Assembly: GCF_047495875.1 (NCBI RefSeq)
Contig: NC_092459.1
Coordinates: 120,922,405 to 120,986,404, forward strand
Origin: Pithys albifrons albifrons
Lineage: Eukaryota > Chordata > Aves > Passeriformes > Thamnophilidae
DNA length: 64,000 nucleotides
Direction of reading: 5' to 3'
The notes under the pieces were generated by a model. The model saw only the letters and a list, made by a program, of their open reading frames with translations, was not told where the DNA came from and did not search any database. The position numbers were made by a program, and so were the translations under genes. Positions 50,488-64,000 of this stretch are shown here, piece by piece; the stretch's first letter is position 1, and the number at the start of each line of letters is the position of its first letter.

Positions 50488-53294
50488 TCAGGGGGTCTTG
50501 GCCTTCCTCCGCTGGGTGCCCCACAGCAGCAGGGACAGGGATATGGTGGCAGTGCCCAGGATCCCACTGAAGAGCAGCACTGGGAACGTGCCCTGGCCGG
50601 AAGCACCAGTGAGCGGTGCCACCCCCTGCAGACCCCTAAAGCCCTCCCAATCTGGCCCGAGGGGAGCCAGAGGGGGTCCCATCCACAGATGCTCACCTCA
50701 CGCAGGCACTTGTAGCCGTGGAAGGGGCTGTCACAGAGGCACTGGGTGAGGCCAGGGCCATCGGAGGCACACACAGAATTTTCAGGACATGGCCAGGCTG
50801 GTAGAACAGAGTGGAGTCACGGGGCTGAGGCCAGACTCCACCACCAGCCCCAAGCACTGCTGCTGGGGTCACACACCCCCTGCCATACCGAGCTCTGTGG
50901 AGACATTGCAGGGGTTCCTCTGGCCCTGGCACAGCCAGCTGCTCCCATCCACTGTCACCTCCTGCCAGGCGTCACTCCCGCCCGGACACTCCAGTGCCAG
51001 CGGCACCGCGCTGGAAACAGAGCTCAGCACCAGAGCACAGTGACCCCCCAGCCCCGGCCCCCCAGCACTCACAGGAGCTGCAGGTGGGTGACCATGGTGA
51101 CCCCCCAGCACTCACAGGAGCTGCAGGTGGGTGACCACAGTGAGCCCCCCAGCACTCACAGGAGCTGCAGGTGGGTGACCACAGTGAGCCCCCCAGCCCC
51201 GGCCCCCCAGCACTCACAGGAGCAGCAGGTTGGTGACCCCCCAGCCCTGGCCCCCCAGCACTCACAGGAGCTGCAGGTGGGTGACCACAGTGAGCCCCCC
51301 AGCCCCAGCCCCCCAGCACTCACAGGAGCTGCAGGTTGGTGACCCCCCAGCCCTGGCCCCCCAGCACTCACAGGAGCTGCAGGTGGGTGACCATGGTGAC
51401 CCCCCAGCCCCGGCCCCCCAGCACTCACAGGAGCTGCAGGTTGGTGACCCCCCAGCCCTGGCCCCCCAGCACTCACAGGAGCTGCAGGTAGGTGACCATG
51501 GTGACCCCCCAGCCCCGGCCCCCCAGCACTCACAGGAGCTGCAGGTGGGTGAAGCCCAGGAAGGACCCGCTGGGGAGGGTCGTCAGGGGGTTCTCAGCCA
51601 GGTCCCTGTGAACAGATGGACCTTCAGCCCCCTTCTGTATTCCCAGCCTGAGCACCAGGGACCCCTCGGGACCTCACATGGTTCCCATGCATCCAGTCCC
51701 CTATCCCAGGTCCTGGGGGTGCAGCTTCCCCCCAACAAGGGCTCAGGGCTCTTTGGGGAGCTGCTGAAGGAGGGGCTCAGCCAATGACATCATTAACAAG
51801 GACACAGAGCCAGTCCCAGCTGGTGCCCTGAGCTCTGGACACCGAGCCCTGACAGTGCCCCGGATGTGGCCACCCAGCTGAGTGACCCCCCTGATTCCTG
51901 TCTCTCCAGCCTGGGAACATGGACACTGTGTGGGATTGTGGGAAGAGCCAAGAGATGGCCTGCTGGCTTGTCCCTTACCTGCCAGCACAGGCCCTCCATC
52001 GTGGGCAGCCACGTGTGCCCCAGAGGAGCCATGCTGGCTATCCTGTGTCACCAGGAGCTCTAGGAAGGTCTGTCCCCTGCCCCCATGGGCACAGGGGTGA
52101 GGCTGCCTGGGTGGAAGGTCCCAGGGCTCCCCTTTTCAAAATGGGGGTAGTTTCATTTTGTCCAGGCCCTGAGGACTGTCCCTGACTGCCAGCAAGGCAC
52201 AGCATGGCTGGTGTCCCCTGGGGCACTGAGGTCAGCAGGGCCAGCCAGTGCTGGCCTGGAGCCCATGGTGGGGTCCCACCAAACCCAGCCCAGCCCAACT
52301 CCTTGCAGGGGCCAGAGAGGGCCCCAGGGGACTCACAGGACGATGGCAGTGGTGGCCTCAGCCAGTTCCGGGGGGACATCGTGCAGGGAGCAGTTGCTCA
52401 GGTCCAGCCTGTGAGGTGACAGCAGGTGGGGTGACACACCTGGTACCCTCCCACTCACACCCCCTCCCTCCCTCCCTCCCTCCCATTGCCCTGACCCTCA
52501 AAACCCAACCAGGCCCCTCCCTGTGCCTGGTGTTCCCCACAATCCCACCCTGCATATCCTCTATCCAGGCACCCCCTGATGCCCCTGTAACCCAAACACC
52601 CACCCCGGCGCCCCCCACCACGTGGCCCCCGAGTCCCCCCCGCACCCCCAGCCTGTGCATCCCGCCCCTCGTACCCCAGCAGCCGCCCCGGGGCCGAGCC
52701 CCGCTCCCGGCAGCAGCGCCCCTCGCTCTCGGTGTCGCGCCGGGACTCACAGAACCGGGACACGATGGAGCCGTTCCGCGGCGGGCCCGGACAGCGCCCG
52801 CACACCTGGCGGGGTCGGAGGGGTGCGGGTAGTGCCGGCAGGAGGGGCACCCCCGACACCGCGTGCTCGCGATCCCGCCGACCGCCGGCCACTCCGAGGC
52901 GGTTCCCACCCCGCCCCCGGGGCATCCCCGGCCAGCAGGTCAGCCCCGATCCCCGGGGCACCCCCGGCCAGCAGGTCAGCCCCGATCCCCGGGGCACCCC
53001 CGGCCAGCAGGTCAGCCCCGATCCCCGGGGCACCCCCGGCCAGCAGGTCAGCCCCGATCCCCGGGGCACCCTCGACCGGGCACTCACCGACCCTCGGTCC
53101 CCCCCGAGCCGGGGCACCTCCCTTCCGAGCGCTCCCTGACCGCTCGGCACCTCCGCCCCGGGGCACCCTCCGCCCTTCCCCGTCCCCCTGTCCCGCCGGT
53201 CCCGCGCCCCGTTGCTCACCGCGGCCCCGCGGGCGGCCTGGGGCAGCAGGGGCAGCACCGACAGCACCGACAGCAGCACCGCGAACCCGCCCAT
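50488..53294 (-). CDS. ATRAID: All-trans retinoic acid-induced differentiation factor, 7 exons
   Basis: Type I membrane glycoprotein. In mammals it is linked to osteoblast differentiation and to cellular response to nitrogen-containing bisphosphonates. Exons in transcription order: 53294-53220, 52805-52675, 52408-52337, 51605-51534, 51010-50889, 50797-50697, 50592-50488; together 225 aa. Features: a signal peptide (MGGFAVLLSVLSVLPLLPQA), Cys-rich segment CGRCPG, a short leucine-rich part (LDLSNCSLHD and LDLAENPL), an EGF-like region with CLCDSPFHGYKCL, a transmembrane helix (about 195-214) and the tail RRKAKTP. The ATG at 53294 is chosen because it starts the signal peptide; an in-frame upstream ATG (53423) would add an unrelated Arg-rich leader. 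Divergent from mammals but collinear with them. It is head to head with SLC5A6. Confidence 0.9.
51040..51550 (-). repeat. minisatellite made from the ATRAID exon 4 splice-donor region
   Basis: On the minus strand each unit carries CACCTGCAGCTCCTGTGAGT, the exact end of exon 4 plus its donor, followed by GCTGGGGGG-type spacer. About nine or ten units of 35-65 bp fill the intron between exons 4 and 5. The authentic donor is the one at 51534/51533. The others repeat its exonic 3' end and GTGAGT. Confidence 0.85.
52900..53080. repeat. 36-bp minisatellite, 4 copies, in ATRAID intron 1
   Basis: Perfect or nearly perfect units of CCGGCCAGCAGGTCAGCC plus CCGATCCCCGGGGCACCC. Non-coding. Confidence 0.9.
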
Positions 53295-53560
53295 GGCCCG
53301 GCCTGCCCCTCCCCGGGCCGGTGCCCCCCGGTACGGGCCGCGGTGACACGGCCGAGGGCGCGGTGACCGCTCGGACCGGCGGAGCGCGGCGGGGCCTCCC
53401 CCGGCGCCGGTCCCTGACGCCATCAGCGCGCGCGGCGGCCGGGCGGAACAGGCGTCGGGGTGGCCCCGCCCTCGCGTTGCGTCATCACGGCGCGCCCCGG
53501 TTGTCAGGCGGCACGTGGGGCGCGCTCCGCCGCCGGTGAGTGTCGCACCGGGGCCGCCGA
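53295..53560. promoter_or_regulatory. bidirectional CpG promoter of ATRAID and SLC5A6
   Basis: CpG-rich DNA upstream of the ATRAID start on one strand and of a candidate SLC5A6 noncoding exon on the other. That exon ends at 53535 with the donor GTGAGT. It holds a CACGTG E-box (53512-53517) and TGCGTCATCA (about 53478-53487). The same head-to-head arrangement is known in mammals, which supports a shared promoter. Confidence 0.6.
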
Positions 53561-53639
53561 GACAAGGTCACCGCCTGACCCTCCCCCGGGCCGGGGCACT
53601 GCGGGCAGCGGGGCCAGGGGCGTGCCGGGGGCCAGCACC

Positions 53640-53830
53640 GGACTGGGGACACCGGGGACACCGGGGACGAGGAGCAGTGCCGCTGGTTAGGTGTACCGGA
53701 GACACCGGGGACGTGGGAGAGAGCCCCGGGCTGGGGACACCGGGGACGAGGAGCAGTGCGGCTGGTTAGGTGTACCGGAGACACCGGGGACGTGGGAGAG
53801 AGCCCCGGGCTGGGGACACCGGGGACACCG
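53640..53830. repeat. 81-bp direct repeat, two copies plus a partial
   Basis: The unit includes GGGGACGAGGAGCAGTGC, GCTGGTTAGGTGTACCGGAG and GTGGGAGAGAGCCCCGGGCT. It lies in SLC5A6 intron 1. Confidence 0.85.
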
Positions 53831-55030
53831 GGAAAGGCAGGCTGGGGACAGCAGTACCAGGGCAACGAGTTCAGGGCCGGGGGACACGGGGCGCCCCGGG
53901 GCTGGAGAAGCGGGACCTGGAGCTGGGAGTGCTGAGTTCCGAGGGGGACACACTGAGACCCCCGGGGGAGGGGGCAGCAGGATCCTGGAGGGGTCACTGG
54001 GTGACGGGGACATGCGGAACACCGGGACTCTGGGTCACTGGGTGACGGGGCCGCGGGGACACCGGGGTTGGCGCCGGCAGAGCCTCAGGGACACCGGGGG
54101 GCCCCCGGGGCGCGGCAGCCTTGGCCCGGGGCCAGGGGGTGTCTCGGGCACGCGAGGCCGCCACCCCTGTTTAGTCTGGGCGGAGGAATGCGGGAAGTGA
54201 CCTTGGACCCTGTCCCGGAGCTGCCGTGCCCGGGGCCGGTGGCGGCCGAGGCGCTGCCCTCTCCCCTCCTTCCTCGCCCAGCGCCGCTGAATGTCCCCGG
54301 GCAGGCTCGGGCAGGCTGTGCCGGGGGTGCCAGGAGGGGCTCAGCCTAATCCCCCCAGGCATTCTCCAGGCGAGCATTCCTGCGGGGATCACGGCGGGCA
54401 CGGTGCCACCCCCTGCCTGCCACCCCCGCTCCAGCCTCCAGGATGGGGGTACCCTGCGGCCTGTACCCTTTTCCGACCGGGAGGGGGGTCCTCCCCAGCC
54501 CGCACCCCCTGTCTTTGGCACCCTGTACCGCCGGCTCTTTGACATCTGCAGCTCCCACAGTGCCCTCCACGCCCGCGGAGGTGGTGGGGTCTCTGCCTGA
54601 CCACCCCTCCTGCTGCACGGGGGCAGAGCTCGGGGGGCCCTGGGAATCCCCCTGTGAGTGGGGCGAGGGTTCCAGAGCCGGCGGCTGCTCAGGTGTTTGC
54701 TCCACCTGTGCGGTGCCCGGAGCCCCTGAGGCTGCCAGCCTTGCTCTGTCCATCTGTCCCTCCCTGGCCACGTGGGGTGTGTAGTGTGGGAGTCACCCTG
54801 CCCAGCCTCTGCCCTCTGGATGAGGGTATGGGGGCTCCTCCTGCCCCTCCTCCCCAGTGCAGACCAGGCTTTGCTGCTGCTCTGCCCAGCCCCACCAGGG
54901 GGTCCCGGCTGGCGCCAGGGCCGGTGTGGGGCTGGGTTGGGCCAGGCTCTTGCTCTGGGGGTGGCTCTGCCAGAGTTGTGCAGTGCCAGGGTGGCTGAGC
55001 CAGGCTGGGTTTGGTGGGGCCGTCCTGCTC
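53831..55030. other. SLC5A6 intron 1, no other gene recognised
   Basis: GC-rich unique sequence between two repeat blocks. The open frames found here have no family character. Confidence 0.5.
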
Positions 55031-55535
55031 CGGGGGCGGCTGACTTGGGTTTGGCTCTGGTGGGACCAGCACTACCAGTATTGGGGCTGTCCTGCTCCGG
55101 GGGTGACTGTGTTGGGTTTGGCTCCTGTGGGATCAGGGCTGTCCTGCTCCGGGGGTGACTGTGTTGGGTTTGGCTCCTGTGGGATCGGGACTGTCCTGCT
55201 CCGGGGGTGACTGTTGGGTTTGGCTCCTGTGAGATCAGGGCTGTTCTCCGGGGGTGACTGTGTTGGGTTTGGCTCCTGTGGGATCAGGGCTGTCCTGCTT
55301 CGGGGGTGACTGTGTTGGGTTTGGCTCCTGTGGGATCAGGGCTGTCCTGCTCCGGGGGTGGCTGTGTTGGGTTTGGCTCCTGTGGGATCAGGGCTGTTCT
55401 CCGGGGGTGACTGTGTTAGGTTTGGCTCCTGTGGGATTGGGACTGTCCTGCTCCGGGGGCGGCTGTGTTGGGTTTGGCTCCTGTGGGATCGGGACTGTCC
55501 TGCTCCGGGGGCGGCTGTGTTGGGTTTGGCTGGTT
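55030..55535. repeat. about 52-bp minisatellite, 9 copies, in SLC5A6 intron 1
   Basis: Units of GTCCTGCTCCGGGGGTGACT followed by GTGTTGGGTTTGGCTCCTGT and GGGATCAGGGCT, some shortened. It ends about 240 bp before the acceptor at 55776. Confidence 0.9.
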
Positions 55536-55916
55536 CTGGCGGCACTGGTGCTGCGGGGCCCTGGGTGGGACTGTTTTTACAACCATGGCCTCAGTGCTCT
55601 TTGGAGACGCTTCGTTCCCCTCGGCAGGACAGGTGGGGCAACCCGGGGGTGGCCAAGCCCTGCCCATAGTGGGGAGGAGGAGGAGGACGGTCCAACTGGG
55701 TTCCCCCCACGACGGGTCCTTGAGGCCAAGACAGAGCGAGCGAAGGTCCCTGCAGTGCTGACTCGTCCCTCCCGCAGCTGCCAGCGCCGGGCGATGCCGG
55801 CCGGGCCACACTGCTGGGGTGGCTGCCAGGGCTCAGTGTGCCTATGAGGCCGGCGGGGCGGGGGCGGCCGGGCAGCAGCGGCACCAACGGGGCAGCAGCA
55901 CAAGGACACGCTCACC

Positions 55917-59074
<3,158 letters not shown>

Positions 59075-59369
59075 CCCCCCTGGCATGGGGGTCTCAGCCA
59101 CACCCCCCTGGCTGGGGACACCCACGGACAACCAGGGAGTGCCAAATAACAGGGTGCTGGGTCCCTGCAGGGGGGCCCGTGGGCTGTCCCCGGGGGGCCC
59201 TCTGGGACCATGTGCAGAGGGTGTTGGAGCAGTGGCCCCCTGCCAGGCCGGGACACTGCCCGGTGTCACGTGCCTTACACACTGCTCTGCTCCGGGGGAT
59301 GGCTGGACCTGTCAGGGTGCAGAGTGCACCCCCCGACCCCCTGTCACCCTCTGTGTTCAATGTCCCCCC

Positions 59370-59375
59370 AATAAA
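59370..59375 (+). terminator. SLC5A6: AATAAA polyadenylation signal
   Basis: Canonical signal 296 bp after the SLC5A6 stop, in 'ccccccaataaatggttctg'. Confidence 0.75.
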
Positions 59376-59389
59376 TGGTTCTGTAGCAC

Positions 59390-59880
59390 AGGTCATCAGA
59401 GTGGCCTCAGGAACAGCCCCCTCCCTGCTATACCCTGGGACCCCCAGCTTCCCAAGGCATGGGGTCTCTTCACTGTCCTCCAAGAGCCCACAGGGTACAT
59501 GAGACCCCCATCTCCCCAAAAGAGGTATCCCGACTGTCCACCAGGAGCCCACAGGTCCCCCATTTCACCAGTCAGTGCGGAGCCCCACTGTACCCCAAGA
59601 CCCCTCTGAGCCACGGAACCCCTTGTCTCCCCAAGCACTGGGGTGTCCCCACTGTCCCCCAAGAGCCCATCGGACCAGGGACCCCCATTTGCCGTGGTGG
59701 GGCCGCACAGTCCTCTGGGATCTCATGGGACCCCCATCTCCCCAAGCATTGGGTGTCTCCACTGTCCCCCAGGCGCGCATGTGGAGCACAGGACTCCTGT
59801 TCCTACAAGCATCGGAGGTCCCCTCTGTCCCGCAGGACCCTCGGAGTCCCCGTCCCCGCAGCCACCGCGGGGTCCGCACC
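59390..59880. repeat. degenerate 55-60 bp tandem repeat between SLC5A6 and PREB
   Basis: Diverged units contain CATCTCCCCAA, CACTGTCCCCCAAGAGCCCA and GGGACCCCCAT. It fills most of the intergenic space. Open frames here are not genes. Confidence 0.65.
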
Positions 59881-59889
59881 GACCCCCGG

Positions 59890-60059
59890 GACACGTGACA
59901 CGTGACCCCGCGGCGCGCCCTCTGGGGTCCCGCCCCCGAGACCACGCCCCTTTGTGAGCCACGCCCCTTTCACGACCCGCCCCTCCTGGGGCCACGCCCC
60001 ATCCCGGGCGGGGCGGGGTGTGGCGATGGCGTCACGGCGTGTGACGTCACGGCGCTGTC
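59890..60059 (+). promoter_or_regulatory. PREB: PREB promoter with GC boxes and a CRE
   Basis: Several CCACGCCC/CCCGCCCC boxes are followed by GGGCGGGGCGGGG. A perfect CRE palindrome TGACGTCA lies at 60042-60049, only 11 bp before the ATG, and GTCACGGCG is repeated beside it. No TATA box. CREB/ATF control is inferred from the motif only. Confidence 0.6.
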
Positions 60060-63000
60060 ATGGCCCCCCGGCGTCCCGCTGAGCTGTACCGGGCGCCGTT
60101 CCCGCTCTACACCGTCCGCCTGCACCCTCAGCGGCCCCTCGCGATCACCGCCGGCGGCGGCGGGGCCGCCAAGACCGGCATCCGCAATGGCGTGGTGCGC
60201 GGGGCTGGGGACGGGCGGGAGCTGCGGGCGTTGGGGGGCCCAGGTGTGGGGAGGGAGGCCTGAGCTGGGCGGGGGGTGCGGGGTTGGTTTGGGGGCCCGG
60301 AGGCGGGCGAGGTTGCGGGGCTGCCCGGCCTGGCCCGCATGGGGGCCCAGCGGGGTGTCCCCAGGCACCCACTCCCCAGAGGCCGGCGGGGGCCGTGGCT
60401 GAGCCCCCCCGGCCCCGCAGCACTTCCTGCAGCTGGAGCAGATCGGGGGGCAGCTCAGCGCGTCGCTGCTGCACTGCCACGACACCGAGACTCGCGCCAC
60501 CATGACCATGGCGCTGGCCGGGGACGTCATCGCCGCCGGGCAGGACAACAGCTGCCACATCCTGCGCTTCAGCCTGCGGGAGCCCGAGGGCCCGGGCACG
60601 GCCGGGCGCGACGGTGAGACCCCGAGTCAGCGGGGGTTCGTGTGGGCACCTGCCCTGGAGGCTGAGGGGGGCCTGGGGGTGCTTTGGGGACGGGCACTAC
60701 CCTGGACTTCCCCCTCATGCCTGCCCTGAGTGCCGTGGGGAGGTCTGGGTGGTGTTTGGGACATGAGGCATTCTGTGGACACCCCATGCCCCCCCTGATC
60801 CCCCTCCTCGCCTACCTGGGGTGCTCTGGGACAGGGTGTGGGGAGCTGGGGGCCTGTGGGGTGGCTTGGGGATGGGACACACCCCTGAACCTCTGCATGC
60901 CTGGCCTGGACCTGCCTCCCTGTGCCTGCCCTGACTGCGTGGGGAGCTCTGGGGATGGGACACTGCCCTGAAACCTCCCTGTGCCGTCCCTGGACCCCAC
61001 CTTGTACCTCTCCTGGGTGCTGTGAGCAGGGTGTGGGGGGCTGGGGAGTGGTTTGGGGATGGACACTGCCCTGGACCCTTTCTTCTGTTTGCTCTGGGTG
61101 CCATGGGGCAGAGGCTGTGGGGTGCTTTGGCGATGGGGCTCAGTTGTGGACCCACCCTGGATCTCCCCCTTCCCTGCCCTGGGTGCTGTGGGAAAGGGTG
61201 TTAGGAGCTTGGGGGTGTTTTGGGGATGGGCAGTGCCCTGGAAATCCCCTGGGTCCATTCCTGTGCCCACCCTTGGTGCTTTGGGTGTGGGAGCTGCCCT
61301 GGACCTGCCCTGGGTGCTGCAGGACAGGGTGGGGGGCTGTGGGGCTGCGGGGCAGGGTGGGGGGCTGTGGGGTGCTGTGGGGCTGCGGGGCAGGGTGTGG
61401 GGCTGTGGGGGGCTGTGGGGCTGTGGGGTACTGTGGGGCTACAGGGCAGGGTGGGGGGCTGCGGCGTGCTGTGGGGCTGCGGCGTGCTGTGGGGCTGTGG
61501 CGTGCTGTGGGGCTGCGGGGTGCTGGGGGGCTGTGGGGGGCTGTGGGGCTGTGGGGCTGCAGGGCAGGGTGTGGGGCTGTGGGGGGCTGTGGGGCTGCAG
61601 GGCAGGGTGGGGGGCTGTGGGGGGCTGTGGGGCTGCAGGACAGGGTGTGGGGTTGTGGGGGGCTGTGGGGCTGCAGGGCAGGGTGTGGGGCTGTGGGGGG
61701 CTGTGGGGCTGCAGGACAGGGTGTGGGGCTGTGGGGGGCTGTGGGGCTGCAGGACAGGGTGTGGGGCTGTGGGGGGCTGTGGGGCTGTGGGGCTGCAGGG
61801 CAGGGTGGGGGGCTGTGGGGTACTGTGGGGCTGTGGGGCTGCAGGGCAGGGTGGGGGGCTGTGGGGCTGTGGGGTGCTGCGGGGTGTGGGGCTGTGGGGT
61901 GCTGGGGGGCTGTGGGGCTGCAGGACAGGGTGTGGGGCTGTGGGGTGCTGTGGGGGGCTGTGGGGCTGCAGGACAGCCACTGCCCTGCCCCCCGTGCCCC
62001 CCTGCCAGCCCCACGTCCCGGGCGCAGGCAGCGGGGACAAGGGGGCGCGGCGGCGACGCGGCACCGGCGGGGCGGCCCCGGGGGACGCTCAGGGCCGGGC
62101 CCGGGAGGTTCCCCGGGAGGTGCCCTGTGAGGTGAGGGTGGAGAGCCTGCACCGCGTGCGCACCGACTTCAGCCCCGACGCCCTGCAGAAGGCCGTGCGC
62201 TTCAGCAGCGATGGCGCCCTGCTCGCCACCGGCGGGGCCGACGGCTTCCTGCGCCTCTGGGAGGTGGGCACGGGGAGCCAGGACGGGCAGAGGGCACGGG
62301 GAGCGGGGTTGGGCATGGGGGCACGGGGAGCGGGGTTGGGCATGGGGGAGCGGAGTTGGGCACCGGAGAGCCAGGGCAGGCACAGGAAGCTGGGGGGACA
62401 TGGGACATGGCCCACCTGAGGTGGGCACGGGGAGCAGAGGCTGGCGTTGCTGTGACGGTGCCAGCGTGTGTCAGGCAGAGGGGGCTGGATCAGCAACACT
62501 TCCCTAACTCTGCTTCCCCCCAACACCTGCCTGGGGCTGCAACGGGGCCCGGCCCCTGCCCAGCGCCCACACCGGCTCTGCCCCTGCAGTTCCCCAGCAT
62601 GAAGAAGATGCTGGAGTTCAAAGCCCACGATGGGGAGATCGAGGACATTGCACTCAGCCCTGACAACAAGGTGGGTATTAGGCAGCCCTGTGACCCACTG
62701 GCCCCACAGAAGAGCAGCCTCTGACTCCTGTGCCCTGTGTGGCAGGTGGTGACAGCAGGGAGGGACTTCCAGTGCTGCGTGTGGCAGCAGGACCAGCTGG
62801 TGACGGGGCTGCGCTGGCACGAGAACCTGCCCGGCATCCCGGAGAAGGCCTATCGCTACCAGGCCTGCCGGTGAGGGCTGGGGATGGACCACGAGGGCTG
62901 GAGCTGGGACAGGGGGCTGGGAATGGGCAACCAGAGCTGGGGAGGGGCTACCCCCAGCTGCTGCCTTGTACTGAACTCTGTCTGTCTCAGGTCTGCAGCA

Positions 63001-63813
63001 AGGGGTCTGGGGCCGGGTTTGGGTCGAGAGGTGCAATGGGGAGGGGGCCCCATGCCCCCCATGCCCCATGCCCCCTTTTCCCCTGCGCAGGTTTGGGGCA
63101 GTGGAGGACAGTGCTGGGGCACTGCGGCTCTACACAGTGCAGGTGCCCCACAAGCGGGAGCGCCGGCCCCCGCCCTGCTACCTGACCAAGTGGGACGGGA
63201 AGAGCTTCCTGCCTCTGCTGACGCGGCCCTGTGGCTCTGAGGTCATCTCTTGCCTCTCCATCAGGTACCCTGGGGCCGGTGGGAGTGGGGTGGGGGCCAT
63301 GACAGCCCCAACTCACTGCTCTCCCCCTGCAGTGATTCGGGCACCTTCCTGGGGCTGGGCACGGTGACGGGCTCCGTGGCCATCCACATTGCCTTCTCTC
63401 TGCAGGTGAGCTGGGGCAGGGGGTGTGGGGCAGCTCCTGTGCCCCATGCCCGGCCCCTCACCCCATTTGTTCCTACCAGAGGCTGTACTATGTGAAGGAG
63501 GCCCACGGCATCGTGGTGACTGATGTGGCCTTTGTCCCTGAGAGCCAGCCTGGACAGGATCTGCTGGGCAGCCACGAGGCTGCCCTGCTCAGTGTGGCCG
63601 TGGACAGTCGCTGCAAGCTGCACTTGCTGCCCACCCGCCGTACGTGCTGGGGCTGCCGGGGGGCTGAGGTGGGGGGCTGGGGTCCCTCTGCACCCCCTCA
63701 CTCCTCTCTGCCCCGCAGGCTCCCTCCCAGTCTGGCTGCTGCTGCTGCTCTGTGCCGGGCTCATCGTGGCCACCATTCTGCTGCTGCAGCTCGCCTTCCC
63801 GGGCTTCCTGTAG
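60060..63813 (+). CDS. PREB: Prolactin regulatory element-binding protein / SEC12 homologue, 9 exons
   Basis: ER-membrane guanine nucleotide exchange factor that activates SAR1 to start COPII coat assembly; it was also described as a transcription factor. Exons: 60060-60194, 60421-60613, 62028-62263, 62590-62670, 62746-62870, 63091-63264, 63333-63405, 63480-63639, 63719-63813. They join to 423 aa; human is 417. The N-terminus [14 protein letters not shown] is followed by the Sec12 loop [14 protein letters not shown], which in the family binds potassium and acts in exchange. A seven-bladed WD-type beta-propeller follows ([49 protein letters not shown]). The C-terminal anchor [18 protein letters not shown] is followed by a short luminal end. 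The Arg/Ala/Gly-rich linker in exon 3 is longer and more GC-biased than in mammals. Confidence 0.95.
61310..61980. repeat. GGGGCTGTGGGGCTGCAGG minisatellite in PREB intron 2
   Basis: Units of 10-45 bp mix GGGGCTGTGGGG, GGGCTGCAGGGCAGGGTGTG and GCTGCGGGGTGCTG over about 660 bp, ending 50 bp before the acceptor at 62027. Very G-rich on the coding strand. ORFs of 287-402 aa on both strands are artefacts of the array. Confidence 0.9.
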
Positions 63814-64000
63814 CCCTGCAGCCCCCCGAGGGACTCCTCGGCCTTGACCCACTCCACACAGACTGTGAAACAGAAAAGGGACCAGCCTCGGCCTCACCAC
63901 CCCCGCTGGCATTCGGGGAGTGCACGAGGGTCTGGGGAGCCGCCCAGGCCCGGCCTGGCGGGGTTGTGCTGGCAGCGGTGCAGGGCTGGCCCTGGGACAG
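63814..64000 (+). other. PREB: PREB 3'UTR, cut by the window end
   Basis: Sequence after the TAG at 63811-63813. No polyadenylation signal is seen before the window ends. Confidence 0.6.

Noticed and set aside
53295..53423. Upstream in-frame ATG for ATRAID
   Set aside because: It would place an Arg/Pro-rich leader before a clear signal peptide that begins at 53294.

Overview
This is vertebrate nuclear DNA, most likely from a bird. The evidence is very GC-rich sequence with short introns and many minisatellites, CR1 LINE fragments, fragments of endogenous retroviruses, and protein-coding genes that match vertebrate families exon by exon. Five multi-exon genes can be read. They are DNMT3A (+, the DNMT3A2 portion), DPYSL5 (+), MAPRE3 (+), ATRAID (-) with SLC5A6 (+) head to head, and PREB (+). 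All belong to the group of genes found on human 2p23. No match was searched; all identities come from reading the spliced translations.

Layout. 1-15.1 kb: a 42-bp minisatellite, a CpG island that looks like the internal DNMT3A2 promoter, 17 DNMT3A coding exons (PWWP, ADD and methyltransferase domains) and a 3.9-kb 3'UTR. 15.1-19 kb: low-complexity DNA and a CR1 LINE split by an LTR-like insertion. 19-33.3 kb: a CpG island with a cluster of TGTCGCGACA palindromes, then 12 DPYSL5 coding exons and a 3'UTR holding a 57-bp minisatellite. 34.2-42 kb: MAPRE3 promoter island, long first intron and 6 coding exons. 42.3-50.1 kb: the most unusual region. Four full-length (164 nt), by eye identical U1 snRNA genes alternate -,+,-,+ in nested inverted repeats. 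Each has an ATGCAAAT octamer near -205, a PSE-like element at -61 and a 3'-box downstream. The outer arms also carry gammaretrovirus-like nucleocapsid/protease remnants. 50.3-53.3 kb: ATRAID (-). 53.3-59.4 kb: SLC5A6 (+), sharing a CpG promoter with ATRAID. 60-64 kb: PREB (+), whose 3'UTR runs off the window.

How the genes relate. They do not form a pathway. DNMT3A is a de novo DNA methyltransferase. DPYSL5 (CRMP5) and MAPRE3 (EB3) are neuronal cytoskeleton regulators. ATRAID is a membrane glycoprotein. SLC5A6 is the sodium/multivitamin transporter. PREB is the ER exchange factor for SAR1. Compared with the human order as I remember it, the ATRAID-SLC5A6-PREB block is inverted relative to DPYSL5-MAPRE3, and the palindromic U1 cluster sits at the junction.
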